64,000 bases of DNA from CAYQXJ01 sp964421565 (GCA_964421565.1 CAYQXJ010000001.1:248001-312000), one strand, 5' to 3'. Counted from the first letter of the stretch, positions 23,825 through 33,035 are shown. Made by a program: numbers and translations. Notes: generated by a model from the sequence alone, not told the origin.

Positions 23825-25366
23825 ATGAACCAGCAGCGCCCTGAACCCTCCGGGCGTGGCGGAATGGACTTCCACGTGCACCGGGAGTACCCCGGTCGCC
23901 GCGGGCCGAAGACCATGCTCTTCTGGGACTACTGGAAGCTGCATCACTTGGACAATGTAGAGCTTGCCCTGGGCAGGCCGAAGTGGGTCCGCGAGGGTAC
24001 ACACTATGGAGACGGTTCTGCCCGCGTCTACTTCGACCCCCGCGCCGGCAAGTGGCGGCGCCTTAGCGCTTATACCGACTTCTACATCAGTGAAAGCGCA
24101 GACGGGATCCATTGGCAGCCGGCGGACCTGCCGGACATCGTGCCAGAGGGGGGGAAGAAAGCGCCGAACCACGTGTTCAGGCTACCCGGCGAGGGCCACT
24201 CTCCGGGTTGGCTCTACCTGGACCCGGTTGCGGAGGACGGATACCCCTACAAAATACCCGTCATCCAGATGGGCGAGAGGGTCTACAAACGCGCCCTTGC
24301 CGACTCGCAGCACCGGTTGCACTGGTTGGCGAGGGAAGTGGGCGAACCCACCAACTACCTGCTGGATCATTTCGTGCTTGTCTCGCGCGATGGAATCACG
24401 TGGGAGTCGCGAGCCGATTACGACTGGGGTCAGGGCCGCTTCTTCCCGGAGGAGCCGCACTTCATGTTCTACAATCACCTCACCGGTGAGCACACACTCA
24501 CCGTCCGGCCCGGCCTCGGCGATCGTCGTGTCTGCATCACGGCTACCCGCGATTTCCTCGACTGGTCAGAGCCTCAACTCGTTCTTCAGCCCGACCTGCT
24601 CGACGGGAAGATCATCGAGTTCTACGCCATGCCCGTCTTTCCGTACGGCACCCACTTCGTTGGTTTCGTCTGGGCGTCTCATTTCGCCACCTCGGAAGGG
24701 CCCGACTGGAGCGTGCTGCACAAGGGGCCGCAGGGGCCGCAACTGGCATACAGCACCGACGGGCGGATGTTCGTGCGGCCGACGAGGGACGAATTCGTTG
24801 GCTTCAATGAGCCCGGAGAGATCGGCTGCCATTCGATCCGCCCCGAAGGCATGGTGACCCTGGAGGACGAGATCCGAATCTACTCCATGGGGGGGCTCTC
24901 TGCCCACGGCACCCCCGTGCCAGAGCGGCTTGAGGCGCACTCGCGGGCCCTGCTGTTGCACACGCTTCGCCGGGACGGCTGGACGTATTTGAGGACTGCC
25001 GGCTACTGGGGCGAGTTCACCACCCGGCCATTCGCAGTCTTCGACGGCAATTTCACGATGAATGCCGAAGCGCCGACCGGGGAGGTGCGCTATGAGCTTC
25101 GCACCTGGAAGGACGAACCACTGGAGGGTTACTCACTGGGGGAATGCGAGGCGTTGCGGTTCGGCGACTCGCTGGCCCACACGCTGCGCTGGGGGGAGCG
25201 GCGCGGCCTGGAGCAACTGGTCGGGCGGGTCGTCCGCCTGAGGGTGAAGTTCTACAACGCCCGCATCTACTCGTTCCGCGGCGATTACCACTTCACCGAC
25301 GCGCATGACTTGCGCATGCTCAATGCCGGGCACGGAATTCCTGATACGAGTCGTTTCGGCGCGTGA
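23825..25366 (+). CDS. Beta-propeller glycoside-hydrolase-like protein (GH32/43-type fold)
   Basis: The 513-residue protein has no signal peptide; an AGGAG site precedes the ATG. The sequence alternates short beta-strands with aromatic loops such as 'DGIHWQPADL', 'DGITWESRADY', 'TRDFLDWSEPQ' and 'YSTDGRMFVRP'. These 'SxDGxxW' repeats are typical of the five-bladed propeller glycosidases (GH32/GH43/GH130-like). A C-terminal beta-sandwich-like part follows. A putative catalytic Asp/Glu set cannot be fixed by eye. I do not recognise a named family, and a substrate call would be a guess. It lies alone between ilvC (divergent) and larC (same strand, 108 bp on). Confidence 0.55.
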   Translation: MNQQRPEPSGRGGMDFHVHREYPGRRGPKTMLFWDYWKLHHLDNVELALGRPKWVREGTHYGDGSARVYFDPRAGKWRRLSAYTDFYISESADGIHWQPADLPDIVPEGGKKAPNHVFRLPGEGHSPGWLYLDPVAEDGYPYKIPVIQMGERVYKRALADSQHRLHWLAREVGEPTNYLLDHFVLVSRDGITWESRADYDWGQGRFFPEEPHFMFYNHLTGEHTLTVRPGLGDRRVCITATRDFLDWSEPQLVLQPDLLDGKIIEFYAMPVFPYGTHFVGFVWASHFATSEGPDWSVLHKGPQGPQLAYSTDGRMFVRPTRDEFVGFNEPGEIGCHSIRPEGMVTLEDEIRIYSMGGLSAHGTPVPERLEAHSRALLLHTLRRDGWTYLRTAGYWGEFTTRPFAVFDGNFTMNAEAPTGEVRYELRTWKDEPLEGYSLGECEALRFGDSLAHTLRWGERRGLEQLVGRVVRLRVKFYNARIYSFRGDYHFTDAHDLRMLNAGHGIPDTSRFGA

Positions 25367-25414
25367 AAGGGATCGATTGGGGCCCAAGATACCCTTGCCA
25401 GGCAGGCCGAAGGC

Positions 25415-25443
25415 TTGCGGCCCGCAGGGGCTTGTGCTCTAAT
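25415..25443 (+). promoter_or_regulatory. Candidate promoter for larC
   Basis: TTGCGG (25415-25420), a 17-bp spacer and TCTAAT (25438-25443) end 31 bp before the larC ATG. Confidence 0.45.
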
Positions 25444-25474
25444 GCCGTTCGACCCGTGAACCGAGAGAGAGAAG

Positions 25475-26656
25475 ATGAGAATCGCCTACCTGGACTGCTT
25501 CAGTGGTATCAGCGGGAACATGTGCCTGGGGGCTCTGGTGGATGCTGGATTGTCGATCGACTGGATGCGAGAGACGCTCGGCGCGCTGCCGCTGCATGGC
25601 TACCAGGTGACGTGTGAACGAGTGATGCGCCGGGGCATCTCCGCCACGTTCGTCGACGTGAAGCTCGACCGCGGCGGGCAGCACCCGCACCGAGGCCTGA
25701 GTGATGTGCTGGAGATCATCCAGAGCGCCGCACTGCCCGCAAAGGTCAAGGACGACAGTGCCGCCGTGTTCCGAGAACTGGCGGCGGCGGAAGCGAAGGT
25801 CCATGACACCGATGTCGACAGAATCCACTTCCACGAGGTAGGAGCCGTGGACGCCATCTGCGACATCGTGGGCACGGCCGCTGGCCTGTACCAGTTGGGA
25901 GTGGAGAGATTGCTGTTCGGCAGGGTGCACATGGGCGGAGGAACCGTTCAGGTCGCCCATGGCCTTCTGCCCGTTCCTGCGCCGGCCACGGCCGAACTGC
26001 TCAGAGGGGTGCCAACTGCCGGCGGCCCGGTGGACAGAGAACTCACAACGCCGACCGGAGCCGCTATTCTGCGAGCCCTGGGGGAGCCGAGTCCGAGCTG
26101 GCCGCCGATGGCGCTCGAACGCGTCGGCTATGGGGCAGGGAATTGGGACCCCGACGAGGTGCCGAACGTTCTGCGGCTGGGCCTGGGGCAGTCCGGGGCA
26201 ACGGCGGGCGTGGAGTCGGACAACGTCTGGGTCATCGAGACGAACCTGGACGACATGACGGGCGAAGAGGTGGGATACTGTGTCGAGAAGCTGCTGGAGG
26301 CGGGGGCTCTGGACGCGTTCACGGCGCCAGTGCAGATGAAGAAGAACCGGCCCGGCGTGCTTCTGACGCTGCTGTGTGAGCCGGATGCATTGCGCGAGCT
26401 GGAGGATGTGATCTGGCGGCATACCAGCACGTTGGGCGTGCGGCGCAGCCTGTGGCACCGCAGCAAGCTGGCGCGGGAGTTTCAGACAGTGAATACCCCG
26501 TGGGGGAGCGTGCGCATGAAGGTGTGTCGACGCCAGGGGGAACTGCTGCGCGCCCAACCTGAGTATGAAGATTGCCGCGACCGGGCGCAGGAGCACGGCG
26601 TCCCGCTGCGGCAGGTCTATCAGGCTGCGCTCAGCGCACTTCACCGTGAGAGTTAG
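25475..26656 (+). CDS. larC: Nickel-pincer cofactor biosynthesis protein LarC
   Basis: LarC inserts nickel into the pyridinium-based pincer cofactor used by lactate racemase and related racemases or epimerases. The 393-residue protein opens with 'IAYLDCFSGISGNM', the signature of this (former DUF111) family. It continues with 'HFHEVGAVDAICDIVG' and 'TPTGAAIL'. The C-terminal LarC2 half has 'ETNLDDMTGEEVGY' and 'MKKNRPGVLL'. In Lactobacillus the two halves are joined by a programmed frameshift; here they are one frame. No larB, larE or racemase gene is nearby. The 3' end overlaps the convergent flippase-like gene by 26 bp. Confidence 0.9.
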   Translation: MRIAYLDCFSGISGNMCLGALVDAGLSIDWMRETLGALPLHGYQVTCERVMRRGISATFVDVKLDRGGQHPHRGLSDVLEIIQSAALPAKVKDDSAAVFRELAAAEAKVHDTDVDRIHFHEVGAVDAICDIVGTAAGLYQLGVERLLFGRVHMGGGTVQVAHGLLPVPAPATAELLRGVPTAGGPVDRELTTPTGAAILRALGEPSPSWPPMALERVGYGAGNWDPDEVPNVLRLGLGQSGATAGVESDNVWVIETNLDDMTGEEVGYCVEKLLEAGALDAFTAPVQMKKNRPGVLLTLLCEPDALRELEDVIWRHTSTLGVRRSLWHRSKLAREFQTVNTPWGSVRMKVCRRQGELLRAQPEYEDCRDRAQEHGVPLRQVYQAALSALHRES

Positions 26657-27725
26657 AGCCCTCCGCAGGTGTGGAAGCATCGCTGACCAGCCCGTAGTGT
26701 AGCGACAGTCCGAGCAGGCAGGCCCCTCCGAGGCTGAGGCCACAGGCGTAGAATACGCCACGGCTGACCAGGGTGACGGCGGCGGCGGTCTCGCCCCTCA
26801 CCCCGAATGCCGCGCACAGGGCCATTATCGCTGCTTCCATGAAGCCGAGTCCGCCGGGCGAGACAGATATGTCGCCGAGGAATGTGCTGATCGTGACGAT
26901 AACCAACACTTTGGCGAAGCCGATGTCTGCCCCAAGGGCCGTGAACAACGTGTCATGTGCCTGCACTACCAGCAGCCACGAGATCGCGGAAAGAGCGACA
27001 ACCTGCACCGCCACCCATGGGCTGCCCGTCACTCGTGCGAAGGGGCGGAACAAGTTGTCCATCTTGTCCAGTATGTAGGCTTCGAAGTGCTGGTAGGTTG
27101 GGAAGCGAACGCGCAGAAAGCGTACGGGACGAACGTCGTACACGTTCCGCAGGATGGCAGTGAAGAGTCGCGAGCGCATACCGATCTGTTCGCGCAGCAG
27201 GAACCCGCTGATGACGACCGTCAGCACCCCCAGCACCGCTCCGCCCAGCAGCAGCTTGTAGGCAAGGGGCACCCGCACAAAGGCCACGACGAAGACGACG
27301 GACACTACCAGGAACCCGAAGAAAACGCTGGCATAGCCGACCTTATCCGCCAGGATCGTGCCGAGGTAGACGGTTTTGGGCCTGCCAAACGCCTTGTGCA
27401 TGTAATATGCCCTGACCGGTTCCCCGCCAACGCGGGCGCCGGGGGTGATGAGGTTGACGAACAGGCCAGCCATGTAGGCAGGGAAGACGGCGGGAACACT
27501 GCGATAGTACTCCCGCCGCATCACTCGGGTCCACCGGATGCACCATAACGCGAAGCTGGCAATAAACAGCAGAGCCGCGTTGCCGATGGTGCCCAGGTCG
27601 GCGCCTGAGGCGGCTCGCAAGATGCGCCTGAAGCCGATCCGGCGGAAGACGACATAGAGCCCGAGCAGTACGAGCGCAAAGAGCGTGACGTTGAGGACTG
27701 TTCTGATGAGGGCCTTGCGGGTCAT
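26631..27725 (-). CDS. Lysylphosphatidylglycerol synthase TM-type (UPF0104) membrane protein
   Basis: The 364-residue polytopic inner-membrane protein has about seven to eight hydrophobic segments. Diagnostic blocks are 'GLFVNLITPGARVGGEPVRAY' (cited in part) and 'SVSPGGLGFMEA', the two glycine/proline-rich loops of the UPF0104/AglD/MprF-flippase-like family. Relatives are thought to move or modify lipid-linked molecules. The GT2 glycosyltransferase gene lies only 6 bp upstream in the same unit, a common pairing, so the two probably handle the same lipid-linked sugar. Its own catalytic role is not established. Confidence 0.85.
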   Translation of the reverse strand: MTRKALIRTVLNVTLFALVLLGLYVVFRRIGFRRILRAASGADLGTIGNAALLFIASFALWCIRWTRVMRREYYRSVPAVFPAYMAGLFVNLITPGARVGGEPVRAYYMHKAFGRPKTVYLGTILADKVGYASVFFGFLVVSVVFVVAFVRVPLAYKLLLGGAVLGVLTVVISGFLLREQIGMRSRLFTAILRNVYDVRPVRFLRVRFPTYQHFEAYILDKMDNLFRPFARVTGSPWVAVQVVALSAISWLLVVQAHDTLFTALGADIGFAKVLVIVTISTFLGDISVSPGGLGFMEAAIMALCAAFGVRGETAAAVTLVSRGVFYACGLSLGGACLLGLSLHYGLVSDASTPAEGSNSHGEVR

Positions 27726-27731
27726 CTCGCC

Positions 27732-28496
27732 TCAGAGCCGAAGCAGAGCCAGGGCGAGGGCATGATACACTGAGGCCCAGGTCAACTGCACGTTGTCCCG
27801 AACTCGGATGTGGCTTGCCGCCCGGCCGTACCGGCACGGGATGGAGACCTCCGCGAGGCGGACCTCCTGCCGCCTCTCCCGCGCCAGTCGCCCCAACAGC
27901 AGCATGCTCGTGTGCTCCAGTGCGTACCTACCGCTGGACGCCATGTGCTCCTCCAGGTATGCGGCCACATCTCGACGGTAGACGCGGAAACCGCTCTGCA
28001 CGTCGCTGAGGGCCACGCCCGCGAGAGTTCGGTAGGGCAGGTTGGCCAGAGCATTGGCCAGGCGGCGGACTCGAGGCATTTCTCCCTGCCTCCGCACCCC
28101 AATTACGACGTCATGCGCGGCGAGGTGGCAGCAGAGCTTCGGCAGGTGTGCGGGGTCGTTCTGCATGTCCGCGTCAATGACGGCGACGGCTTCTACTTCG
28201 CGGTGCCTCAGCAGTTGTCGCAGCCCCGTGCGAACGGCGCCCTGTTTGCCCTGGTTGATCGCGTGGTGCGCCGCTTCCACCCGGTCCTGGCGGGCGGCCA
28301 AACCCCGTATGATCTGCGCTGTGCGGTCGGTTGATGCATCGTCGACGCAGACTATACGCCCCGGGCCCTGGGCGAGGCACGCGGCGACGGCGTCTGCCAC
28401 GTGTTCTTGTTCGTTATACGCGGGCAGAACTACCCCCACAGCAGACATCTGCCAGTGCGGCACAGGGAGTAGCGGTTGGGCCACACGTAGTCTCAC
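27732..28496 (-). CDS. Family 2 glycosyltransferase (polyprenyl-phosphate sugar transferase-like)
   Basis: The 254-residue GT-A enzyme has the N-terminal nucleotide-binding strand 'VVLPAYNEQEHV', 'VDDASTDRT' and the metal-binding 'IDADMQNDP' motif. The 'SGFRVYRRDV' block is common to dolichyl- or undecaprenyl-phosphate sugar synthases. There is no C-terminal membrane pair, so it is of the short soluble type. The GTG at 28496 is chosen because GGGGAGG lies seven bases upstream; an ATG at 28448 is the alternative but has no such site. It forms an operon with the UPF0104 membrane protein. Confidence 0.88.
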   Translation of the reverse strand: MRLRVAQPLLPVPHWQMSAVGVVLPAYNEQEHVADAVAACLAQGPGRIVCVDDASTDRTAQIIRGLAARQDRVEAAHHAINQGKQGAVRTGLRQLLRHREVEAVAVIDADMQNDPAHLPKLCCHLAAHDVVIGVRRQGEMPRVRRLANALANLPYRTLAGVALSDVQSGFRVYRRDVAAYLEEHMASSGRYALEHTSMLLLGRLARERRQEVRLAEVSIPCRYGRAASHIRVRDNVQLTWASVYHALALALLRL

Positions 28497-28512
28497 GGCC
28501 GGGCCTCCCCGG

Positions 28513-29676
28513 TCATGCTTGTTCGTAGACGGCTCTCGCCGCCGCGGCTGACCCGTCTCGTACGTTGATGCCCTCTGCCTTCAGGATATCCCCCAGAGCA
28601 TTGAGTAGCCGAAGCACGTTTTCTCGCGTGCTCGAATGCCCCATCAGGCCGATGCGCCAGACCCGGCCGGCGAGCGGCCCGAGGCCGCCGCCGATCTCGA
28701 TGTTGTGCTCACGGAGCAGTGCAGCACGCACGGCGCCATCGTTCACCCCGTCGGGTATGCGCACCGCATTCAGCATGGGCAGGCGGTAGGCCGGTTCGAC
28801 GAGCATCTGCAGTCCCATCGCCTCAAGCCCGACGACGAGGGCACGGTGGTTCAGAGCATGGCGCTCAAACCGGGCATCCAGGCCCTCCTCGAGGATCACT
28901 TCGAGCGCCTGGTTGAGTGCGTAGATCATGGAGATGGGTGCCGTGTGGTGGTACTTGCGCTCCGCGCCCCAGTAGTTGCGTACCATGGACATATCGAGGT
29001 ACCAGCTGGAGACCGGCACATTGCGGGCGTCGAGTGCGGCCAGCGCTTGTTTGCTGAACGAGACCGGCGCGAGGCCGGGGGGGCAGCTCAGGCATTTCTG
29101 TGTGCCGCTGTAGATGGCGTCCACCTGCCAGCCGTCGGTGTCGACGTTGCAGCCGCCGAGGCTGGTGACCGCGTCGACCACCAGCAGCGCGCCGGCGTCG
29201 TGGACGATACGGCTGATGTCCTCCAGCGGTTGCAGCACACCCGTTGACGTCTCCGCGTGTACGATGGCCACCAGCTTCGGGTGGAACTCGCCGACAGCCG
29301 TCTCAACGATCTCCGGATCGAACGGACGCCCCCATTCGGCCTCGACAGTGTGTAACTGGCCGCCCAGCCGCTCCACGATGTCGGCCATGCGGGTGCCGAA
29401 AACGCCGTTGATGCAGACCTGCACGCGGTCTCCCGGCTCGATAAGGTTACAGAGGCATGTCTCCATGCCCGCGCTCCCGGTGCCCGAAACGGGTAGGGTG
29501 AGGGCGTTCCGCGTCTTCATAATCCGTCTTAGCATCTCCTGCGTCTCGTCCATGATCTGCAGGAAATCGGGATCGAGGTGCCCAAGCAGCGGTCGGGCCA
29601 TCGCCTGAAGCACGCTGGGGTGGCAATTGCTCGGTCCGGGTCCCATCAGGATGCGGTTCACGTCGCTGCGGCGCAT
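28513..29676 (-). CDS. Class V aminotransferase (alanine/serine-glyoxylate type)
   Basis: The 387-residue PLP enzyme belongs to the alanine-glyoxylate/serine-glyoxylate aminotransferase branch. It has 'LMGPGPSNCHPSVLQAM' at the N terminus, 'SGTGSAGMET' as the phosphate cup, 'HAETSTGVLQP', 'VVDAVTSLGG', and the PLP lysine K194 in 'GTQKCLSCPPGL'. The C-terminal arginine in 'RVWRIGLMG' matches the carboxylate-binding residue. Such enzymes transfer amino groups from Ala or Ser to glyoxylate; donor preference is not visible. It lies downstream of the aldo/keto reductase gene and 16 bp upstream of the glycosyltransferase gene on the same strand. Confidence 0.9.
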   Translation of the reverse strand: MRRSDVNRILMGPGPSNCHPSVLQAMARPLLGHLDPDFLQIMDETQEMLRRIMKTRNALTLPVSGTGSAGMETCLCNLIEPGDRVQVCINGVFGTRMADIVERLGGQLHTVEAEWGRPFDPEIVETAVGEFHPKLVAIVHAETSTGVLQPLEDISRIVHDAGALLVVDAVTSLGGCNVDTDGWQVDAIYSGTQKCLSCPPGLAPVSFSKQALAALDARNVPVSSWYLDMSMVRNYWGAERKYHHTAPISMIYALNQALEVILEEGLDARFERHALNHRALVVGLEAMGLQMLVEPAYRLPMLNAVRIPDGVNDGAVRAALLREHNIEIGGGLGPLAGRVWRIGLMGHSSTRENVLRLLNALGDILKAEGINVRDGSAAAARAVYEQA

Positions 29677-29842
29677 GGTGGCTTTCCTGCTAAGTGGGGG
29701 TGTATGTGTGCATTAGCGCGAACAGAAAGTGATACATGAAACCGTGCGCCCGCGCAACCGCGAGAGCGCCGTCTGATCAGGAGAACGCCGAGGCGGGCGA
29801 TCCGAGGCACAGAAGCATCTCCTCACTGCTGCCCGTTGTGGC

Positions 29843-30727
29843 TCAATCGCCAACATGTCTATCCTGGGCTTCGTATACGCCCGCCGTGCTCCGGGGCAGG
29901 TCGGCAACGTCGAACGTCGGATCCCACGAGTCGACGAGTCGGCAGTTCTGCTCCACTTCGTGCGGCCACCTCATGCCGACATGGGCGGTGTGCACGCGGG
30001 AGTCGGCGAGCACGTACTTCAGGCAAATCTCGTAGAGGTTGCAGCCGGCCTCAAGCTCCGGCAGCAAGTTCTGCGCGATCATCGGCAGCATGCCGCTCGT
30101 CATAGGGCGCATCAGCACGACGCCGACGTTCATATCGCGGGCCTCGTTCAGCAGATGATGCGCTGCGCACTGGTAGATCAGGTTGTAGCGGACCTGCACA
30201 ACGTCGAGCCGATTGCTGCGAAGCAAAGGGAGGAGGCTCCACGGCTCCTCGCTCGTGGCGCCAATGAACCGCACCAGGCCCTGCGCGCGAAGCCGTTCCA
30301 GCGTTTCCATGGCACCGCCATCGAGGATGGCGTGGGTTGTCTGCTCGCCATACGCGCCGCCATGGAACTGGATGAGGTCCAGGTAGCCGCAGCCCAGGCG
30401 TTCGAGGGAAGCATGTACCGACTGTTCGATCTGTGAGGGTCGTTTGCACATGCCGAACTTGGTGGCAATGAACAGTCCCTCCCGATTGCGGCCGCGGATA
30501 GCTTCGCCGATGACCGACTCACTGTGCCCGTTTCCGTAGCCCTCCGCCGTGTCCAGATAGTTGATCCCGTGGTCGAGAGCGCAGCGCACCACGCGGCAGG
30601 CCACCGCGTGCCCCTTCGGACTGTACGGATTCCACGCGCGGGCTTCATTCACCGCGCCGAGGGGGAATCCGCCCATGCCTATGCGCGACACGCGGGCGCC
30701 TGTTCTTCCGAGGGTGACGTACTTCAT
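29843..30727 (-). CDS. Aldo/keto reductase family protein
   Basis: The 294-residue NAD(P)H-dependent oxidoreductase starts at the ATG at 30727; the frame is open much further but only antisense to rtcA. The catalytic tetrad is complete: D59 and Y64 in 'LDTAEGYGNG', K90 in 'IATKFG' and H122 in 'IQFHGG'. The C-terminal third is Cys-poor and lacks the CxxCxxC ferredoxin-like tail of some relatives. The substrate is unknown. It diverges from rtcA with about 117 bp between the starts. Confidence 0.88.
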   Translation of the reverse strand: MKYVTLGRTGARVSRIGMGGFPLGAVNEARAWNPYSPKGHAVACRVVRCALDHGINYLDTAEGYGNGHSESVIGEAIRGRNREGLFIATKFGMCKRPSQIEQSVHASLERLGCGYLDLIQFHGGAYGEQTTHAILDGGAMETLERLRAQGLVRFIGATSEEPWSLLPLLRSNRLDVVQVRYNLIYQCAAHHLLNEARDMNVGVVLMRPMTSGMLPMIAQNLLPELEAGCNLYEICLKYVLADSRVHTAHVGMRWPHEVEQNCRLVDSWDPTFDVADLPRSTAGVYEAQDRHVGD

Positions 30728-30844
30728 CTTCGCCTTTTGCCTCAACCGATGGTTGCGTCTCGGGATTGTAGCCCGGTCCGCGCTAACCTGCAAAACGCGG
30801 ATCGGTCGTCTACAATCACCTGCTGCCATGGCGAGGGGGGCACG

Positions 30845-31858
30845 ATGATCGAAGTCGACGGCGGCTACCTGGCGGGCGGTGGGCAGATACTCCGCACAGC
30901 GGTGGGGCTCTCGGCGGCGACCGGCCAGGCTTGCCGGGTCTTTGACATACGCAAAGGCAGGCGCAAACCTGGCCTTGCGGCTCAGCACCTGAAAGGCGTG
31001 AAAGCCGTCGCTCGCACGTGCGAGGCGGAGCTGACAGGAGTTCGCCTCGGCTCGAAAGAGATCCTGTTCGTACCCGGCGAGCTCAATCCACCCCGGCAGA
31101 TATCGGTCGAGGTCGGCACCGCCGGCTCGGTGACGCTCATTCTGCAGGCGCTGATGGTGCCGCTGGCCGTCTGCGACCGATCCGTAGAGGTTTCCGTCTC
31201 CGGGGGTACGCACGTGAAGTGGGCGCCGACGACCGATTACTTCGGCGAGGTGCTCTGCTGGTTTATGCGGCGCCTGGGCACAGAGATAGCGGTGGTGGAA
31301 GTCCACCCTGGATTCTACCCGAAAGGCGGCGGCAGGATCGCGCTCGAGGTCCGCTCGGGTAAGCTCCGGCCGCTCTCACTGACAACGCGCGGTGAGGCAC
31401 TGGGGGCGAATGCGCGGAGCATAGCTTCGGTCGAACTGCAGCAAGCGGAAGTGGCCGAGAGGCAACTGAGGGGCGTGCGCCGCGTGCTGGACGTGGATCG
31501 TGAGAGCGTGGAGTACGTCGCCAGCACATCCGTAGGTACGGCGGTTTTGGCACGGGCGGATTTTGAGAACTGCCGTCTCGGTGCCAGCGCACTGGGCGAA
31601 CGGGGCAAGGCCGCCGAGGAGGTGGGGGCACAGGCTGCCCGAAGGCTTCAGGAGCAGGTCCGCAGCGGGGCCTGCCTCGACGAACATATGGCGGACCAGA
31701 TTCTTCCCTATCTTGCGCTGGCCGGCGCGGAATCGGAGATAAGCGTGGCAGCCGTCAGCGATCATTGCCGGAGGAACGTCCGGGTCATTGAGCAGTTCCT
31801 GCCGGTGCGCTTCGACGTGGATGAAGGAGCCGGCCGGATCCGATGCCAGAGCGCCTGA
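30845..31858 (+). CDS. rtcA: RNA 3'-terminal phosphate cyclase
   Basis: RtcA uses ATP to turn RNA 3'-phosphates into 2',3'-cyclic phosphates through a covalent enzyme-AMP. The 337-residue protein has 'GGGQILRTAVGLSA' and 'HLKGVKAVA' at the N terminus, 'HPGFYPKGGG' in the middle, and the adenylated histidine H281 in 'LDEHMADQILPYLALA'. The start ATG at 30845 follows GAGGGGGG. A TACAAT -10-like box at 30811-30816 is the nearest promoter element but has no clear -35. No rtcB or rtcR is in the window. Confidence 0.93.
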   Translation: MIEVDGGYLAGGGQILRTAVGLSAATGQACRVFDIRKGRRKPGLAAQHLKGVKAVARTCEAELTGVRLGSKEILFVPGELNPPRQISVEVGTAGSVTLILQALMVPLAVCDRSVEVSVSGGTHVKWAPTTDYFGEVLCWFMRRLGTEIAVVEVHPGFYPKGGGRIALEVRSGKLRPLSLTTRGEALGANARSIASVELQQAEVAERQLRGVRRVLDVDRESVEYVASTSVGTAVLARADFENCRLGASALGERGKAAEEVGAQAARRLQEQVRSGACLDEHMADQILPYLALAGAESEISVAAVSDHCRRNVRVIEQFLPVRFDVDEGAGRIRCQSA

Positions 31859-31871
31859 TCCGTCCGGGGCG

Positions 31872-32378
31872 TCATTCGCAGAACACGTGCACTTCATCGC
31901 CGCCGCTCGACTCCACGTTTACCTCGAGTTCGGCGAGAGCATCGACCAGCTCGTCAGTATCCATCTCCGACAGGGCGTTCAGGTCGAAGCCCTTGCTCTC
32001 CACCTGCTCGCGGGCTTCGGTCGGCATGAGCGCGCCGAGGCGTATGCCGGCTCTAACGAGCGCGAGCGGCACCCGCACGTTGACCTCGTCGCCGTCGCTG
32101 GACTCAACTATTACGCGCAGGAACCTCGGCCGCTGCGTTTCCTGGCCATCGTGTGCGCGCACCTGGAGTTCTTGAACCTCGGGCTCGGTTTCAGTGTTCT
32201 CCAGGGCCGCCAGGCGGTCCAGCAGCCTTTCGGCTTCCTGGGCCGTCAGCTTGCCGGCGGCGAGCATGTCGAGCACCTTCTTCCTGTTCTCGCTCATGGC
32301 TATGGTCTCCCGGTTGAGGGTTGTGACTGCGTTCTTAAGTCGTCTTGCGATGCCCTGCGAACGCGAACTCTTCTGCAT
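31872..32378 (-). CDS. SHOCT-like domain protein, third gene of a DUF2089 operon
   Basis: This 168-residue soluble protein carries the helix pair 'RKKVLDMLAAGKLTAQEAERLL' (cited in part) typical of SHOCT-like small modules. A beta-rich middle ('LRVIVESSDGDEVNVRVPLALV') and an acidic end follow. Two starts are possible. ATG 32378 has AAGGAG eight bases upstream and sits just after the previous gene; ATG 32297 (MSENRKK) has GGGAG and matches the usual start of the family. I list the longer form. It is the last gene of a three-gene unit. The function of such proteins is unknown; they are often co-encoded with DUF2089 regulators. Confidence 0.72.
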   Translation of the reverse strand: MQKSSRSQGIARRLKNAVTTLNRETIAMSENRKKVLDMLAAGKLTAQEAERLLDRLAALENTETEPEVQELQVRAHDGQETQRPRFLRVIVESSDGDEVNVRVPLALVRAGIRLGALMPTEAREQVESKGFDLNALSEMDTDELVDALAELEVNVESSGGDEVHVFCE

Positions 32379-32398
32379 GACGTTCACTCCTTCAGAGG

Positions 32399-32659
32399 TT
32401 ACCAGATCTGTACCTGCACGTGTGTGCCGCCCGTCGAGCGCACATCGATGCTCGACCCGCTCAGCGCACTGAGGAGTTTCCACAGGTGGAAGGGCAGCAG
32501 CGCCCGCTCCATGCGGTCGAACCCCTTCATGTCCACGAACGGCAGAACCAGGGGGGCCAGCACCAGCGCCAACAGAAACAGCGGCCAGAGGACGATCACC
32601 GGCACGGGGATCAGGTGCTTGCCCACGCGAATCAGTGCGAACACGGGCGGAATCATCAT
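32399..32659 (-). CDS. Small membrane protein, second gene of the DUF2089 operon
   Basis: The 86-residue protein has one long hydrophobic region, possibly two helices ('VIVLWPLFLLALVLAPLVLPFV'), then a soluble C-terminal tail with 'LSALSGSSIDVRS'. Its ATG overlaps the stop codon of the DUF2089 gene (ATGA-type overlap at 32656-32659), so translation is probably coupled. I know no name for it. Context suggests a membrane partner for the SHOCT-like protein encoded 20 bp downstream. Confidence 0.7.
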   Translation of the reverse strand: MMIPPVFALIRVGKHLIPVPVIVLWPLFLLALVLAPLVLPFVDMKGFDRMERALLPFHLWKLLSALSGSSIDVRSTGGTHVQVQIW

Positions 32660-33012
32660 CCCTGTCCCAGCATATCCAGCGCCTGTTCGACGTTGATCTC
32701 GCCGGCTGCAAGGCGGTCGAGGACCGGCCCGGGCCTCTGCGGCGCCTGAAGCGGTGCATCCAGCTTATCGGTAAGGGCGTTCAGTCTGTTCTTCACCGTC
32801 GGATAGCTGATGCCGAAGACCTGCTCCATCCGCTTGATGTTGCCATGACAGCGCACGAAGGCGACGACGAAGACCTGCTCCCGCACCGAGAGCCTGGCAA
32901 GGGGCGGCAGGTCGAAGCGGCCCTCGAGGTCGACATCGCAGGCCGAGCAGGTGAAGCGTGAAACCTGCATCGGCCGTCCGCACTTGGGACATTGGGGTTG
33001 GGTAGCGTCCAT
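32656..33012 (-). CDS. DUF2089-type zinc-ribbon HTH regulator
   Basis: The 118-residue protein has an N-terminal zinc ribbon (CPKC at 8-11 and CSAC at 22-25) followed by a helix-turn-helix that resembles sigma region 4 ('GNIKRMEQVFGISYPTVKNRL', cited in part). It ends with a short helix pair, 'VLDRLAAGEINVEQALDML', similar to the SHOCT-like start of the third gene in the operon. This fits the DUF2089 family of putative transcription regulators. It is first in the operon, with AAAGGAG before its ATG and a good promoter plus an AT-rich upstream tract, so autoregulation is plausible. Confidence 0.88.
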   Translation of the reverse strand: MDATQPQCPKCGRPMQVSRFTCSACDVDLEGRFDLPPLARLSVREQVFVVAFVRCHGNIKRMEQVFGISYPTVKNRLNALTDKLDAPLQAPQRPGPVLDRLAAGEINVEQALDMLGQG

Positions 33013-33035
33013 CCTGGCCTCTCCTTTCCCAAGTG

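Noticed and set aside
30728..31306. A 193-codon upstream extension of the aldo/keto reductase
   Set aside because: The extension is antisense to rtcA, lacks family similarity and precedes the natural start at 30727.
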